Positions 10,114 through 19,248 of a stretch of 64,000 bases of DNA are shown here, one piece after another. The DNA comes from CAWHHZ01 sp963829355 (GTDB taxonomy: Bacteria; Acidobacteriota; Thermoanaerobaculia; Gp7-AA8; JAHWKK01): positions 13,687 to 77,686 of the forward strand of contig CAWHHZ010000015.1 of assembly GCA_963829355.1 (NCBI GenBank), read 5' to 3'. Numbering within the stretch: position 1 is the first letter of the stretch; each line of letters begins with the position of its first letter. The notes under the pieces are model-generated. The model worked only from the letters and a program-made list of their open reading frames with translations, was not told where the DNA came from and searched no databases. The translations under genes were made by a program, and so were the position numbers.

Positions 10114-11089
10114 TCTCCTCGCCACGGTCATTCCGCTGTTTCCCGATGCGGCATCGCAGTACGCGAGTCGAGTCGACCGGCTCTTCATCATTCTTCTGAT
10201 CATCTGCGGGGGCATGTCGCTGCTCGTTTTTGGGCTGATGATCGTGTTCGGAACGAAGTACTGGTCGAAGCGTCGCACCGATCGATCCGGTCGGATCTAT
10301 ACGTCGATTGCGATCGAGGGATCGTGGCTGGTGGGCACGCTGATCGTCTTCGTGATCCTCTTCGCCGCCGGTGCGGCACTCTATTTCGACGTCCAGTCTC
10401 CACCGGCGGACGCGGAACCGATCTACGTCGTCGCGAAACAGTGGATGTGGCAGGTACAACATCCGGAAGGACGCCGGGAGATCAACGAGATCCACGTTCC
10501 TGTGGGACGGCCGGTGAAGGTGATCCTGCGATCGGAGGACGTCATCCACGATCTCTTTCTTCCGGAGTTTCGCGTCAAGCAGGACGCGCTTCCGAGCCGC
10601 TACACCTCGCTGTGGTTCACCGCGGAGAAACCGGGAACTTACCGTCTCCTCTGTGCCGAATATTGCGGAACCAATCATTCCCGGATGACCGGTCGGCTGA
10701 TTGCCATGGAGGAAGACGACTACCGGCGCTGGCTCGAAGGTGGTGTGTCGGGATCTCTCGCTTCGCAGGGGGAGAAATTGTTCTCGCATTATGCCTGCGA
10801 CAGTTGCCACAAGCACGGCGGTCGCGGACCCGATCTGGGAGGGCTCATCGGGCGCCGTGTGAGCTTCAGCGACGGATCCTCGATGGTCGCGGACCAGGAG
10901 TATGTTCGACAATCGATTCTTCGACCCGCGGAGAAGGTCGTCGTGGGTTATCAGAACATCATGCCCAGCTATGAGGGGAAGATTGACGAGGTCGAGATGA
11001 TCAAGCTGCTCGCATTCATCGAATCGACGAGAGGCACCGTGGAAACCGAACCAGGAGCCACAGTGCCCGATCCGGAGCTCGAGCGATGA
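10106..11089 (+). CDS. ctaC: Cytochrome c oxidase subunit II with fused cytochrome c (caa3 type)
   Basis: A 327-residue subunit II. Two membrane helices (about 28-50 and 70-95) are followed by the cupredoxin CuA domain with ligands in VIHDLFLPEF and CAEYCGTNHSRM (CxExCGxxHxxM). A C-terminal cytochrome c domain has CDSCH heme binding and a likely axial Met in NIMPSYEG. The fusion makes this a caa3-type oxidase that accepts electrons through its own heme c, consistent with direct supply from ACIII. It overlaps subunit I by ATGA. Confidence 0.95.
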   Translation: MTDLLATVIPLFPDAASQYASRVDRLFIILLIICGGMSLLVFGLMIVFGTKYWSKRRTDRSGRIYTSIAIEGSWLVGTLIVFVILFAAGAALYFDVQSPPADAEPIYVVAKQWMWQVQHPEGRREINEIHVPVGRPVKVILRSEDVIHDLFLPEFRVKQDALPSRYTSLWFTAEKPGTYRLLCAEYCGTNHSRMTGRLIAMEEDDYRRWLEGGVSGSLASQGEKLFSHYACDSCHKHGGRGPDLGGLIGRRVSFSDGSSMVADQEYVRQSILRPAEKVVVGYQNIMPSYEGKIDEVEMIKLLAFIESTRGTVETEPGATVPDPELER

Positions 11090-12696
11090 CCGAGACGCTC
11101 TCCACCGCGGCCACCGACCGGGACGACTATCTCAGCGAGTCGTACGGTGTGAGGTCCTGGCTGCTGACGACCGACCACAAGCGGGTCGCCCTGCTCTACC
11201 TCGGCGCGATCACGCTGTTTTTCCTTTTCGGTGGCGTCGCCGCTCTGCTGATGCGGCTCGAGCTGTTGACGCCTGAGCCGGATCTGGTCACGTCGTCGAG
11301 CTACAACCGGCTGTTCACGATCCACGGGATCATCATGGTCTGGTTCTTTCTGATCCCTTCGGTACCGGCGGTCCTCGGAAACTTTCTCGTCCCGCCGATG
11401 ATCGGTGCGCGGGATGTGGCGTTTCCGAAGCTGAATCTCCTCTCCTTTTACATCTTCATCTTCGGTGGCCTGTTCGCGATCGGCGCAACCGTTCTGGGGG
11501 GTGTCGACACCGGCTGGACCTTCTACACCCCATTCTCGAGCACCTACTCGAATGGCAATGTAATGCTCGCGGCAACGGGAGTGTTCATCGCCGGCTTCTC
11601 CTCGATCCTCACGGGCCTCAACTTCATCGTGACGATTCATCAGATGCGGGCGCCTGGGCTCACGTGGTTCCGCCTGCCTCTGTTCATCTGGGCGATGTAC
11701 GCGACGAGCGCCATCTTCGTCCTGGCGACACCCGTGCTGTCGACGGTACTTCTTCTCATCGTGCTCGAGCGCTTTTTCTCGATCGGCGTTTTCGATCCTG
11801 CACTCGGAGGGGATCCGCTCCTGTTCCAGCACCTGTTCTGGTTTTACTCGCACCCGGCCGTCTACATCATGATCCTCCCTTCGATGGGCGTCGTCAGCGA
11901 ACTGATCACGACGTTCAGCCGGAAACGCGTCTTCGGCTACCGCATGATCGCCTTCTCCAGCCTCGGTATCGCCGTACTCGGCTTTCTCGTGTGGGGTCAT
12001 CACATGTTCGTCAGTGGCCAGTCGATGTACGCGGGATTCGTCTTCTCGTTCCTCAGTTTCCTCGTGGCGGTTCCCTCCGCCATCAAAGTATTCAACTGGC
12101 TGGCGACGATGTACAAGGGTGAGATCTTCTTTACGACGCCGATGCTCTATGCGCTCGGTTTCATCGGGCTCTTCACCATCGGCGGGCTGACAGGGTTGTT
12201 CGTCGCGACACTCGGAATCGACGTCCACGTCCACGACACCTACTTCGTCATCGCGCACTTCCACTACATCATGGTCGGAGGCGCGGTGATGGGATATCTC
12301 GGAGGAATCCACTACTGGTTCCCGAAGATGTTCGGCAGGAACTATCCGGAAACCTGGGGCAAGATCTCCGCGGGGATGATCTTCCTCGGATTCAATCTGA
12401 CGTTCTTTCCACAATTCGTCCTCGGATATCTCGGGATGCCGCGGCGCTATCAGATCTATCCGGCGGATTTTCAGGTACTGAACGTCTTGTCGACCGCAGG
12501 AGCGTCCATCCTCGGCCTGGGGTATCTGTTCCCGCTCGTCTATCTGCTGTGGGCGATGAAGCGCGGGCCGAAGGCGGGTCCGAATCCGTGGCGAGCCACG
12601 GGACTGGAGTGGAAGACGAGCTCACCGCCACCGCGGGAAAACTTCGCCGAGACTCCGATCGTCACGCAGGGAGCGTATGCGTACGACGACGAATGA
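11086..12696 (+). CDS. ctaD: Cytochrome c oxidase subunit I (A2-type heme-copper oxidase)
   Basis: A 536-residue catalytic subunit. Ligands visible are heme a His (TIHGIIMVW), CuB His-Tyr (YSHPAVY), the CuB pair GHHMF and the heme a3/heme a pair HFHYIMVGG. The Tyr-Ser before HPxVY, in place of the Gly-His-Pro-Glu type with its D-channel Glu, marks the A2 subfamily. The usual Glu of HPEVY is Ala here. K-channel-region residues are in AVPSAIKVFNW. It reduces oxygen and pumps protons. Confidence 0.95.
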   Translation: MTETLSTAATDRDDYLSESYGVRSWLLTTDHKRVALLYLGAITLFFLFGGVAALLMRLELLTPEPDLVTSSSYNRLFTIHGIIMVWFFLIPSVPAVLGNFLVPPMIGARDVAFPKLNLLSFYIFIFGGLFAIGATVLGGVDTGWTFYTPFSSTYSNGNVMLAATGVFIAGFSSILTGLNFIVTIHQMRAPGLTWFRLPLFIWAMYATSAIFVLATPVLSTVLLLIVLERFFSIGVFDPALGGDPLLFQHLFWFYSHPAVYIMILPSMGVVSELITTFSRKRVFGYRMIAFSSLGIAVLGFLVWGHHMFVSGQSMYAGFVFSFLSFLVAVPSAIKVFNWLATMYKGEIFFTTPMLYALGFIGLFTIGGLTGLFVATLGIDVHVHDTYFVIAHFHYIMVGGAVMGYLGGIHYWFPKMFGRNYPETWGKISAGMIFLGFNLTFFPQFVLGYLGMPRRYQIYPADFQVLNVLSTAGASILGLGYLFPLVYLLWAMKRGPKAGPNPWRATGLEWKTSSPPPRENFAETPIVTQGAYAYDDE

Positions 12697-12718
12697 GAGA
12701 CATGCGGACTGAGTCACC

Positions 12719-13366
12719 ATGACCACTGAAAACGACAGCAGGCTACAGATCGGACTCCAGAGTCAGTTCGACGACATCGGGCAGCAGCGCGAGTCCGTGC
12801 GGCTCGGCATGTGGACGTTTCTGGCGACCGAGGTGCTGTTCTTCGGTACCGCATTCACGCTCTACATCGCGTACCGGAGCGTGCATGGGGAGGCGTGGAA
12901 GATCGGCAGCAGTCACATGGATTTCTGGCTCGGAACGGTGAACACCGCGATTCTCCTTCTGAGCTCCCTGACGATGGCGCTCGCTGTCCGTGCGATTCGT
13001 GAGCGGCACCGGGGTGTGGTGCGAAATCTGTCTCTCACCTGGATCCTCGGCGCGTCGTTCCTGGGGATCAAGTTTTACGAGTATTACCGCCACTGGAAAG
13101 AGAACCTCGTGCCCGGCCCCGGCTTCGAGTACAAGGGAGCTCACGAGCAGGCGGTCGAACTGTTCGTATCGTTCTACTACGTCATGACCGGCATGCATGC
13201 TTTCCACATGTTGATCGGACTGGCAGTGGTCGGTTGGCTGATCGTGATGACGGCGAGAGGACGGATCAACCAGCACCAGTACGCGCCTATCTTCGTTGCC
13301 GGTCTCTACTGGCATTTCGTCGACATCGTCTGGATCTTTTTGTATCCGGCGTTTTACCTGTTGTGA
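12719..13366 (+). CDS. ctaE: Cytochrome c oxidase subunit III
   Basis: A 215-residue subunit III with about five membrane helices, matching the short five-helix bacterial form. Family segments include RLGMWTFLATEVLFFG, the FYYVMTGMHAFHM segment and GLYWHFVDIVWIFLYPAFYL at the C-terminus. It stabilises subunit I. It follows subunit I after 22 bases. Confidence 0.93.
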   Translation: MTTENDSRLQIGLQSQFDDIGQQRESVRLGMWTFLATEVLFFGTAFTLYIAYRSVHGEAWKIGSSHMDFWLGTVNTAILLLSSLTMALAVRAIRERHRGVVRNLSLTWILGASFLGIKFYEYYRHWKENLVPGPGFEYKGAHEQAVELFVSFYYVMTGMHAFHMLIGLAVVGWLIVMTARGRINQHQYAPIFVAGLYWHFVDIVWIFLYPAFYLL

Positions 13367-13406
13367 GAGATGAGGTCACAGTCATGTTGAGCAGGAGGGA
13401 GACGTG

Positions 13407-13718
13407 ATGAAACTGATCAGGACAGAACCATCGAGTCCGCGGACTTACGTACTCGTCGCGATTGCGCTGCTGGCGCTTCTGTCGCTGACCGCCTTCGCGG
13501 CGAAGCTGCCGCTGGGTGCGGCGAAGCCGTGGGTGTCGTTCGGAATCGCGATCGCAAAGGCCCTGCTCGTTCTCTACTTCTTCATGGAGCTCGAAGTGAG
13601 TCCGAAGAAGATGTGGATCTTCGCGGCCGCCGGATTCTTCTGGCTCGCCATTCTGATCGCGCTCACTCTGACCGACGTCTGGACCAGGGTCCCGCTCATC
13701 CCTCCGTTCCAGTTCTGA
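13407..13718 (+). CDS. ctaF: Cytochrome c oxidase subunit IV-like protein
   Basis: A 103-residue small membrane protein with three hydrophobic helices and the family segment LVLYFFMELE, typical of prokaryotic COX4-like/CtaF subunits. ATG at 13407 is preferred over the adjacent GTG at 13404 because AGGAGGGA ends six bases before it. It is the last gene of the operon and converges with the next gene after 21 bases; no clear terminator hairpin is seen in between. Confidence 0.88.
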   Translation: MKLIRTEPSSPRTYVLVAIALLALLSLTAFAAKLPLGAAKPWVSFGIAIAKALLVLYFFMELEVSPKKMWIFAAAGFFWLAILIALTLTDVWTRVPLIPPFQF

Positions 13719-13739
13719 CGATCCCCTGCCCAAAGTTCG

Positions 13740-14843
13740 TCAGGGAATCGCGCAGACCCGGCCTGGCTGACTCCATCCGGTCGGGACAAAGCCACTCTCC
13801 ATATCGAAAGAAGAGCCGCCTCCGGGTGAAGCAGCTTTTCGATCCTCCGTGAGGACGCTCGTGTGGTATCCCAGCTTCTGCAGCAGCGGATCGTACTGAT
13901 CGAGTCTCGAAACGTCGCGCGACCAGGGGGTGAGCATGGTGTAGAACTTTGTTCCGGTCAGCTCCGGGTCTCCGAAATCCTTGTCCATCCCGATCATCGG
14001 ATCGAGGATCAACAATCCGAGAGTGAGCCCTTCGACCGGGCTCCATGCTCCACGCACGTGACCGCGGCGAAAACCGCTCGTGTAGTAGAACGATGAAGTC
14101 TCGCCTTCGCCACCGATCACCGGGAGTTCGTGAAGCTCCTCGATCGGGCGCAGCTCCAGAGTCTTCTGCACGCCCGCGGAGACCCGATCGTGCACGATCG
14201 ACATGTCGTAGACGCGATGCGTGTGCGAGCGCATCGAGACGAGCAAAGGATCTTCGGTCGTGGGTTGAGCGATGATTGGCTCCAGGGTTTCTCCCCACAC
14301 CTGGAGCTGATCCGAGGGGTAGTCGTCTGGCAGGGCCGCCTCGGGCAGCAGCTCAGTCGGAAGAAGTGCCCGATAGCAGCCACAGGTGAACACGGTGGTC
14401 ACGAAGAGCGGTTCGAATGACTCGGCGTCGAGCGTGACGAGGGTCAGCAATCCCGCGTTCCGGTGCTTCAGAAAAACGTCCTTCCATCGAAATGGGATCT
14501 CCGTGAAATGAATCCGGTAGAGAAGGTGGACCACATCACGTTCGCCGATGCGATCGTCGTGCGTACCGACATAGACGGTGTGACGATCGGGATTGATGCT
14601 CACCCGCTCTCTTCCGTCCTGCATCCTGATCTCCGGAGTACCGATCCGGTTGAATTGCAGCGATCCATCCTCGATCGTGTAGACCGGAACGAAGCATGGC
14701 AGGAGGCTCGCCGCGTCGGACGCGTGCGCCTGCGCGGCGGTGCACTCCGGTGCGGTGTATACCCATTGCTCCGCGTCCGCAGATGCTGCAGTCAGCGTGG
14801 CTGAGGCAAAGAGAGCGCTGGCCAGAAGAATGATTCTCGTCAT
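13740..14843 (-). CDS. Secreted protein of unknown function downstream of the DUF547 gene
   Basis: A 367-residue exported protein with signal peptide MTRIILLASALFASATLTAA. I do not recognise a family. Visible features are a Cys-containing N-terminal segment (PECTAAQ, LLPCFVP), a TCGCYRALLPTELLPE motif in the middle, and a C-terminal region rich in Gly and aromatic residues. ATG at 14843 is chosen (AGGTG upstream) over GTG at 14852. It follows the DUF547 gene with no real gap, so both are probably one operon. Confidence 0.75.
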   Translation of the reverse strand: MTRIILLASALFASATLTAASADAEQWVYTAPECTAAQAHASDAASLLPCFVPVYTIEDGSLQFNRIGTPEIRMQDGRERVSINPDRHTVYVGTHDDRIGERDVVHLLYRIHFTEIPFRWKDVFLKHRNAGLLTLVTLDAESFEPLFVTTVFTCGCYRALLPTELLPEAALPDDYPSDQLQVWGETLEPIIAQPTTEDPLLVSMRSHTHRVYDMSIVHDRVSAGVQKTLELRPIEELHELPVIGGEGETSSFYYTSGFRRGHVRGAWSPVEGLTLGLLILDPMIGMDKDFGDPELTGTKFYTMLTPWSRDVSRLDQYDPLLQKLGYHTSVLTEDRKAASPGGGSSFDMESGFVPTGWSQPGRVCAIP

Positions 14844-14852
14844 CGTGTACAC

Positions 14853-15668
14853 CTACCGGCGCCAATCATTGAGAGACCAGTCGTAATCGTCGAATCGGAT
14901 TTTCACGCGGCTGGTCCCCTTCAATTTCGAACGCTTTGATTCCGGCATGTAAGGCAGGAGGAACTGGACGACTCCTCCATGCCAATCCTCGAAGTCGTCT
15001 CCGTACCAGTCCATGATTTTCGTCGTATGGACGACGACATCGCCACCATCGTTCTCGATCCGTAATCCGGACCCGGCCGCGAACCTTCTCACCTGGTCAT
15101 CGAGCTGTTCGTCGAGCCGCGCGCCGACGTATGCCTCGCCTCGCACAGGCGGACAACTCTTCGCTCCGCAATTGACGGCGAAGTGAATCCGGCCGTCGCG
15201 GAATCGTGGCCGGATCTTCTCGTGCTCGATGTAGTCCAGGGAGATCGCGTCGCCTGCGAACGGAACGTGCGGCTTTTTGAACACATTCAGCCGAATGAAA
15301 AGATCGGTGGAGAGATCACGAATCGAGTCGATCGGATAGTTGTCGACGATCAGACCGACGATGTTGACGTTGTAGAGATTGATCCAGTAGGCCAGCTCTT
15401 CGTCTGGATCGAGCGCCTCGACATTGACCATGGCGAGAACGTCGCGAAGGTCGCGGAGAGTCTGGCTCTCGTGTAATTTCAGGCCCGCATAGTCGAAACC
15501 CTGCGTCGAGTGGTACTTCGCGAGAAGCCGGTCCCACTCGCTGTAGTCGGGTTCTCCTGCGCGTCCCGGCTGCGCCTGAATCGCTGACGCGACGAACAGA
15601 ACCAGTCCGACGGCCAGGACGCGTCCGAAGGCGCGGTAGCGCGCTCTGGCAAGATCAGCTTTCGTCAT
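14853..15668 (-). CDS. Secreted DUF547 protein
   Basis: A 271-residue exported protein. The signal peptide (AVGLVLFVASAIQAQPGRAG) is followed by a DUF547 domain with the typical AYWINLYNVNIVGLIV and HFAVNCGAKSCPPV segments; the paired Cys of the second is conserved in the family. The biochemical role of DUF547 is not established. The start at 15668 is set by GAGGAGGAG 5 bases upstream and by the signal peptide. It is co-directional with, and adjacent to, the unknown secreted protein downstream. Confidence 0.88.
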   Translation of the reverse strand: MTKADLARARYRAFGRVLAVGLVLFVASAIQAQPGRAGEPDYSEWDRLLAKYHSTQGFDYAGLKLHESQTLRDLRDVLAMVNVEALDPDEELAYWINLYNVNIVGLIVDNYPIDSIRDLSTDLFIRLNVFKKPHVPFAGDAISLDYIEHEKIRPRFRDGRIHFAVNCGAKSCPPVRGEAYVGARLDEQLDDQVRRFAAGSGLRIENDGGDVVVHTTKIMDWYGDDFEDWHGGVVQFLLPYMPESKRSKLKGTSRVKIRFDDYDWSLNDWRR

Positions 15669-15783
15669 ACTCTCCTCCTCGTCTGCGACGCGACACCCAT
15701 TGTCTGGCCGATCCGTATCGAGCCGGGGGTGGAATCGCATCCCCGCGTGCAGCGGATGATGAATTGAACGCCGCTCATGGCGC

Positions 15784-16683
15784 TCAAAATGGCCGGAACG
15801 CCAGCAGCACTCTCACGTGGAGAAGATCGTCGCTCGTTCCGACGTCCTCTGGGCGTTCGACCGCAAGGGGTGCATACAGCACTTCCGCGGTAGCGATGAG
15901 ATTTCTCTGAAGATTCCAGCTTGCTCCGCCGGCGACGGACGGAACCCAACCGCTCGAGAGCAGGCGGGTCCGGTCGATGAAGCCGACGCGCCGGGCGTTG
16001 ACGTGGAACTCGAGATCCATCCACGTCGACACGACTCCGAGATGCAGCGTCGGATTGCCCATTCCGGCGATCTCCTTGAGCGCACGAAGCTCGAGACCGG
16101 CCACGGTGAAATTGTAGTCATCTGTGGAAAGCGACTCGCAACCGAAAGGATTCTCTGCACCGTCTTCGAGAACCCGATCGAAACAGGTGAAGGAGCTCCT
16201 GATCTTTCCATCGCTGCCGAATCCACTGATCTCGAAGCTCGTGGATTCTGTCCTGAACAGGGAGCGATGCACCGAGAGAGACCAGACATTCGGTTTCACG
16301 CCTTCGACCTCGACTGGCGGGAGGTAGGTGGCGGTCAGAGACCAGTCGGCGGGCAGGTCCAGCATCAGCCGCCCACGCGCGTAGGCAGCCGTTTTATTCA
16401 GATCCTCTTCCTTGATTCCATTGAACCCGACGGTCCGCTCGGTCTCGTTCAAGTGTGGAATCGAGACCAGCTCCAGACCGAGAAACCACGTCCCCTCGAG
16501 GTCACCGGGAGGAGTCATGGCGGTTGGCGTAAAGATCGTCGCGAATCTCTTCATCGCCCACGCTTCCGGGCGATCGAAGTCGAGATCGATGGTCTCATCG
16601 ACGACCGGCTGGCCTACGGCGGCACTCGCGACGAAGCATGCAACCAGAAGAAGAAGACCGACTCGCGTGCCGGTGAGCGTCAA
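15784..16683 (-). CDS. Outer-membrane beta-barrel protein, unknown function
   Basis: A 299-residue protein with a signal peptide (GLLLLVACFVASAAVGQPVV). Alternating hydrophobic/polar strands follow, and it ends in Phe (VRVLLAFRPF), the usual signature of a beta-barrel recognised by the BAM machinery. Two Cys (SFTCFD, FGCES) could form a disulfide. The start is a TTG overlapping the TGA stop of the cupredoxin gene (TTGA), with AGGAG five bases upstream, which argues for translational coupling and a shared function in the envelope. Confidence 0.75.
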   Translation of the reverse strand: MTLTGTRVGLLLLVACFVASAAVGQPVVDETIDLDFDRPEAWAMKRFATIFTPTAMTPPGDLEGTWFLGLELVSIPHLNETERTVGFNGIKEEDLNKTAAYARGRLMLDLPADWSLTATYLPPVEVEGVKPNVWSLSVHRSLFRTESTSFEISGFGSDGKIRSSFTCFDRVLEDGAENPFGCESLSTDDYNFTVAGLELRALKEIAGMGNPTLHLGVVSTWMDLEFHVNARRVGFIDRTRLLSSGWVPSVAGGASWNLQRNLIATAEVLYAPLAVERPEDVGTSDDLLHVRVLLAFRPF

Positions 16684-17759
16684 GGCAGCTCCTGTGCGGG
16701 AATGTAGATCTGATCGCTGGTGAAGTTGTCGACGTTCGATCCGTACCCGAAGACCGGTTGATCGGACGTGAACGTGACTCGCAGGTTCTCCTGATCCAGA
16801 TCAGTCAATCCGAAGAGTCCGGCAATGCCGAGCGGTGGTGTCACGCCGAGCGGATCGAGCACGACCTGCACCTCTCCGATCATGCCGCTCGGATCCCATA
16901 GCCGTGCCGTGATCGTGGCTGGTGAATCACTCGTGTTCGCGAAGCCGACATTCGATCGGAACGATTCGCTGACGTTCAGGTGCAGGATGACTCCGCTCGT
17001 GAGAGCTTCAGAGATCTCGGTGCCGGGCGCGAACTGTCCAAAGGTTCCACCGGCGGGATCGCTGCACTTCGAATCGGTGAAGATCCTCGACGTGACGTAG
17101 AACGAATCGTCGGAATGGAACCGTATCGCCCCCAGCCCGTTCGCGTTGAGGAGTCCGCCCACGACGTCTTCGAAGATTTCTACCTGTCCCGGGGCGACGG
17201 TGAAGACGACGTCCGGAGCAGCGCTGTTGTTCTGTCCGACCGGGAGGAATGCTGCGGCGATCGAAATGGTCTCGGTCAGAGACGGATTGAAGACGCGTAA
17301 AAACGTACGAAAGAAAGTATTGTTGTTCCCTAGTACGCTTCCGGCGATCGGGACGAATACCACGACGCTCTCACCTGGCTGTTCCCCACCGCTGGCAGGC
17401 TCCACAGTGACGGATCCTGACATACCGATACCGCCGGGCGCACCGTGCACTTCGCAGTAGTAGGGGTTGTTCCCCACGTCGTTGAAGGTGAGACTGAAGC
17501 TCCACTCTGCCGATGTCGGGCTTCCATTCCCACCTGTGCCGTCACAGCCCCGGGCACACCGAAAACTTCCGTCATCCGCGACCACGTTGTGAGGAACGCT
17601 TCCCGTCTTGACCCAGACCACAGTGTCACCCGTCTCGATGGTGAGTTGTGCGGGGCTGAAGAAGCTGTTTCCCACTGTGACCGTGTGTGTCGCTGCTCCG
17701 GCCGAGGTGGCTCCAAGAACCGCGAGGGTGGTGACTGCAAAGCGCAGGACTTTGTTCAT
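16680..17759 (-). CDS. Secreted cupredoxin (plastocyanin-like) fused to an unknown C-terminal domain
   Basis: A 359-residue exported protein. The signal peptide (LRFAVTTLAVLGATSAGA) is followed by a type 1 copper domain (about 25-135). Its ligands are visible as VPHN (His), YYCEVH (Cys, His) and GIGM (Met). A second half of about 210 residues looks like beta-sandwich repeats of a kind common in secreted acidobacterial proteins, without a named family. ATG at 17759 has CCGGAGG 7 bases upstream. It may carry electrons or copper in the periplasm; coupled to the barrel gene downstream. Confidence 0.82.
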   Translation of the reverse strand: MNKVLRFAVTTLAVLGATSAGAATHTVTVGNSFFSPAQLTIETGDTVVWVKTGSVPHNVVADDGSFRCARGCDGTGGNGSPTSAEWSFSLTFNDVGNNPYYCEVHGAPGGIGMSGSVTVEPASGGEQPGESVVVFVPIAGSVLGNNNTFFRTFLRVFNPSLTETISIAAAFLPVGQNNSAAPDVVFTVAPGQVEIFEDVVGGLLNANGLGAIRFHSDDSFYVTSRIFTDSKCSDPAGGTFGQFAPGTEISEALTSGVILHLNVSESFRSNVGFANTSDSPATITARLWDPSGMIGEVQVVLDPLGVTPPLGIAGLFGLTDLDQENLRVTFTSDQPVFGYGSNVDNFTSDQIYIPAQELP

Positions 17760-18047
17760 GACGAAACCTCCGGATGGGGAACGGCGCCGTTCGCTGGCGC
17801 AGATGATCTGAGATGAACGACAAGAGGGAGACCACAGCGATGGTGGCCTGGGAGCGGTCGCAGCTTGGACCAGGCAAAAAGCGCTTTGCGTTGCCGGTGG
17901 ACAATCGTTGCCTCTGGAAAGGAGGCACTCCTTCGCGGATACGAAGAATGTTTCATAATCGAAAAATGAATGATCAGAGTACCAGAGTTGCCCGGTCGCG
18001 GATGTGCTTCGAAACATCTTTGTGACAGCGCATTCGACCGCCGCGGG
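17760..18047. other. Intergenic region upstream of the cupredoxin gene
   Basis: 288 bases without a gene. It includes an A/T-rich patch (about 17948-17970) where the promoter of the cupredoxin-barrel pair could lie. I see no clear operator or terminator. Confidence 0.5.
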
Positions 18048-19145
18048 TCATTCGCTCCGTACGGCAGGACTGGACTTGCACGGGCTGTCGTTGCAGAGGG
18101 CCTCGCCCGCCCTGACAGGCGATCCGACATCATCGATATCGCGCATGACGACCAGCAGCCCGTAATCTGCGAGGTTCTCCGTATAGCCGGCAACGAGTTG
18201 CTGATTGTAGAGGTCGAGGAAAAACTCGAACGGGTCCGAAGGATCGCTGTCGGCAACCTGCATGTCGGCCCGGACCATCAGGAGCTTGCCCATCCGCAAC
18301 GTTCCGTGGCGGAAGAACATGTAGTTTGGACGGTCGAGCGGCGGGTCGAGCGGCTCCCATGGTGAGTCGCTGGAGAAGACTTGAACGAGCTCCCCATTCT
18401 CAACACGGATCTCGGTAATGGTCCCCCGCATCACCGGCGGCGGAAGAATTGACAGCGGATCGATCAGCAGGTCGTTCCCATCGGCCGTGACACCCTCGAC
18501 GTTCCGAAGATCCATCACATCCTCGAGAGTCATTCCGAATGCGCGCATGAGCGACTTGCCGGGAAGCTCGCAGATCTCGATCGATTCGGGATGAAGGCGC
18601 AGGCGACCATCATCGGTCAACTGAGCGCTCGCTCTCATACGGAAGGGGATGTCGATCAACTTGTGAAGGATCCCCTCCTGGACGATCTGACCGTCCTCAA
18701 TCGTGATCGACAGGTCTCGGAGCGGGGCCTCCGGGCCGTTGAAGACGTAGTGGTTCATCAGATGCTCGAGGTCAGGCGCGGCGATTCCGACGGTTGCATC
18801 GTGGATGTCCACGATGAAGCTCGATTTGTCATCGAAGTTGAGAGGCTTCCCCTCCTCTTTCGCCGCCATCGTTCCATGCAGCTCATGGATGTTCAGCACG
18901 AGATCGGATGCGAGCCAGAAGTGCACGTTTCGCATCTCGGTGCTCGTCGCACTCGCGGGAGTCGCTTCCTCGGGCAAGTCAAACTGCTGCTGACCGATGA
19001 CGGAGGCAGGCAACTCGTGGTGTGGAACCCGAGCTGTCTGTCCCGGTTCCCTGACGCAGCAGCATGCCGGCAGGAACAGCAGCGAGAGAAGGAGGACCAC
19101 GGCGATACCGATCGTCGCAATCTTCCACCGTTTATCAGATTCCAC
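18048..19145 (-). CDS. Lipoprotein of unknown function
   Basis: A 365-residue protein with a hydrophobic N-terminus and lipobox (LLFLPACCC), so a predicted lipoprotein. The body has beta-rich segments of the type ITIEDGQIVQEGILHKLIDIP and RLRLHPESIEI, which loosely resemble lipid-binding DUF2993/LmeA-like domains; that is a weak impression only. GTG at 19145 is chosen because AAGGTGAG lies 6 bases upstream and the signal follows at once. It is divergent from the TIGR02587 gene. Confidence 0.65.
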   Translation of the reverse strand: MESDKRWKIATIGIAVVLLLSLLFLPACCCVREPGQTARVPHHELPASVIGQQQFDLPEEATPASATSTEMRNVHFWLASDLVLNIHELHGTMAAKEEGKPLNFDDKSSFIVDIHDATVGIAAPDLEHLMNHYVFNGPEAPLRDLSITIEDGQIVQEGILHKLIDIPFRMRASAQLTDDGRLRLHPESIEICELPGKSLMRAFGMTLEDVMDLRNVEGVTADGNDLLIDPLSILPPPVMRGTITEIRVENGELVQVFSSDSPWEPLDPPLDRPNYMFFRHGTLRMGKLLMVRADMQVADSDPSDPFEFFLDLYNQQLVAGYTENLADYGLLVVMRDIDDVGSPVRAGEALCNDSPCKSSPAVRSE

Positions 19146-19248
19146 GTGCCGCTCACCTTCAATCTGCACGCCATCCACTCTCGAAAACGCGTTGATCGGG
19201 GCTGAGGCGGCCGTTTGTGGCAGCGGATTTGCCCCCTCAGACGATGCG

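Noticed and set aside
10969..12414. Long minus-strand frame opposite oxidase subunit I
   Set aside because: Arg/Glu/Asp-rich antisense shadow, typical of high-GC codon use.
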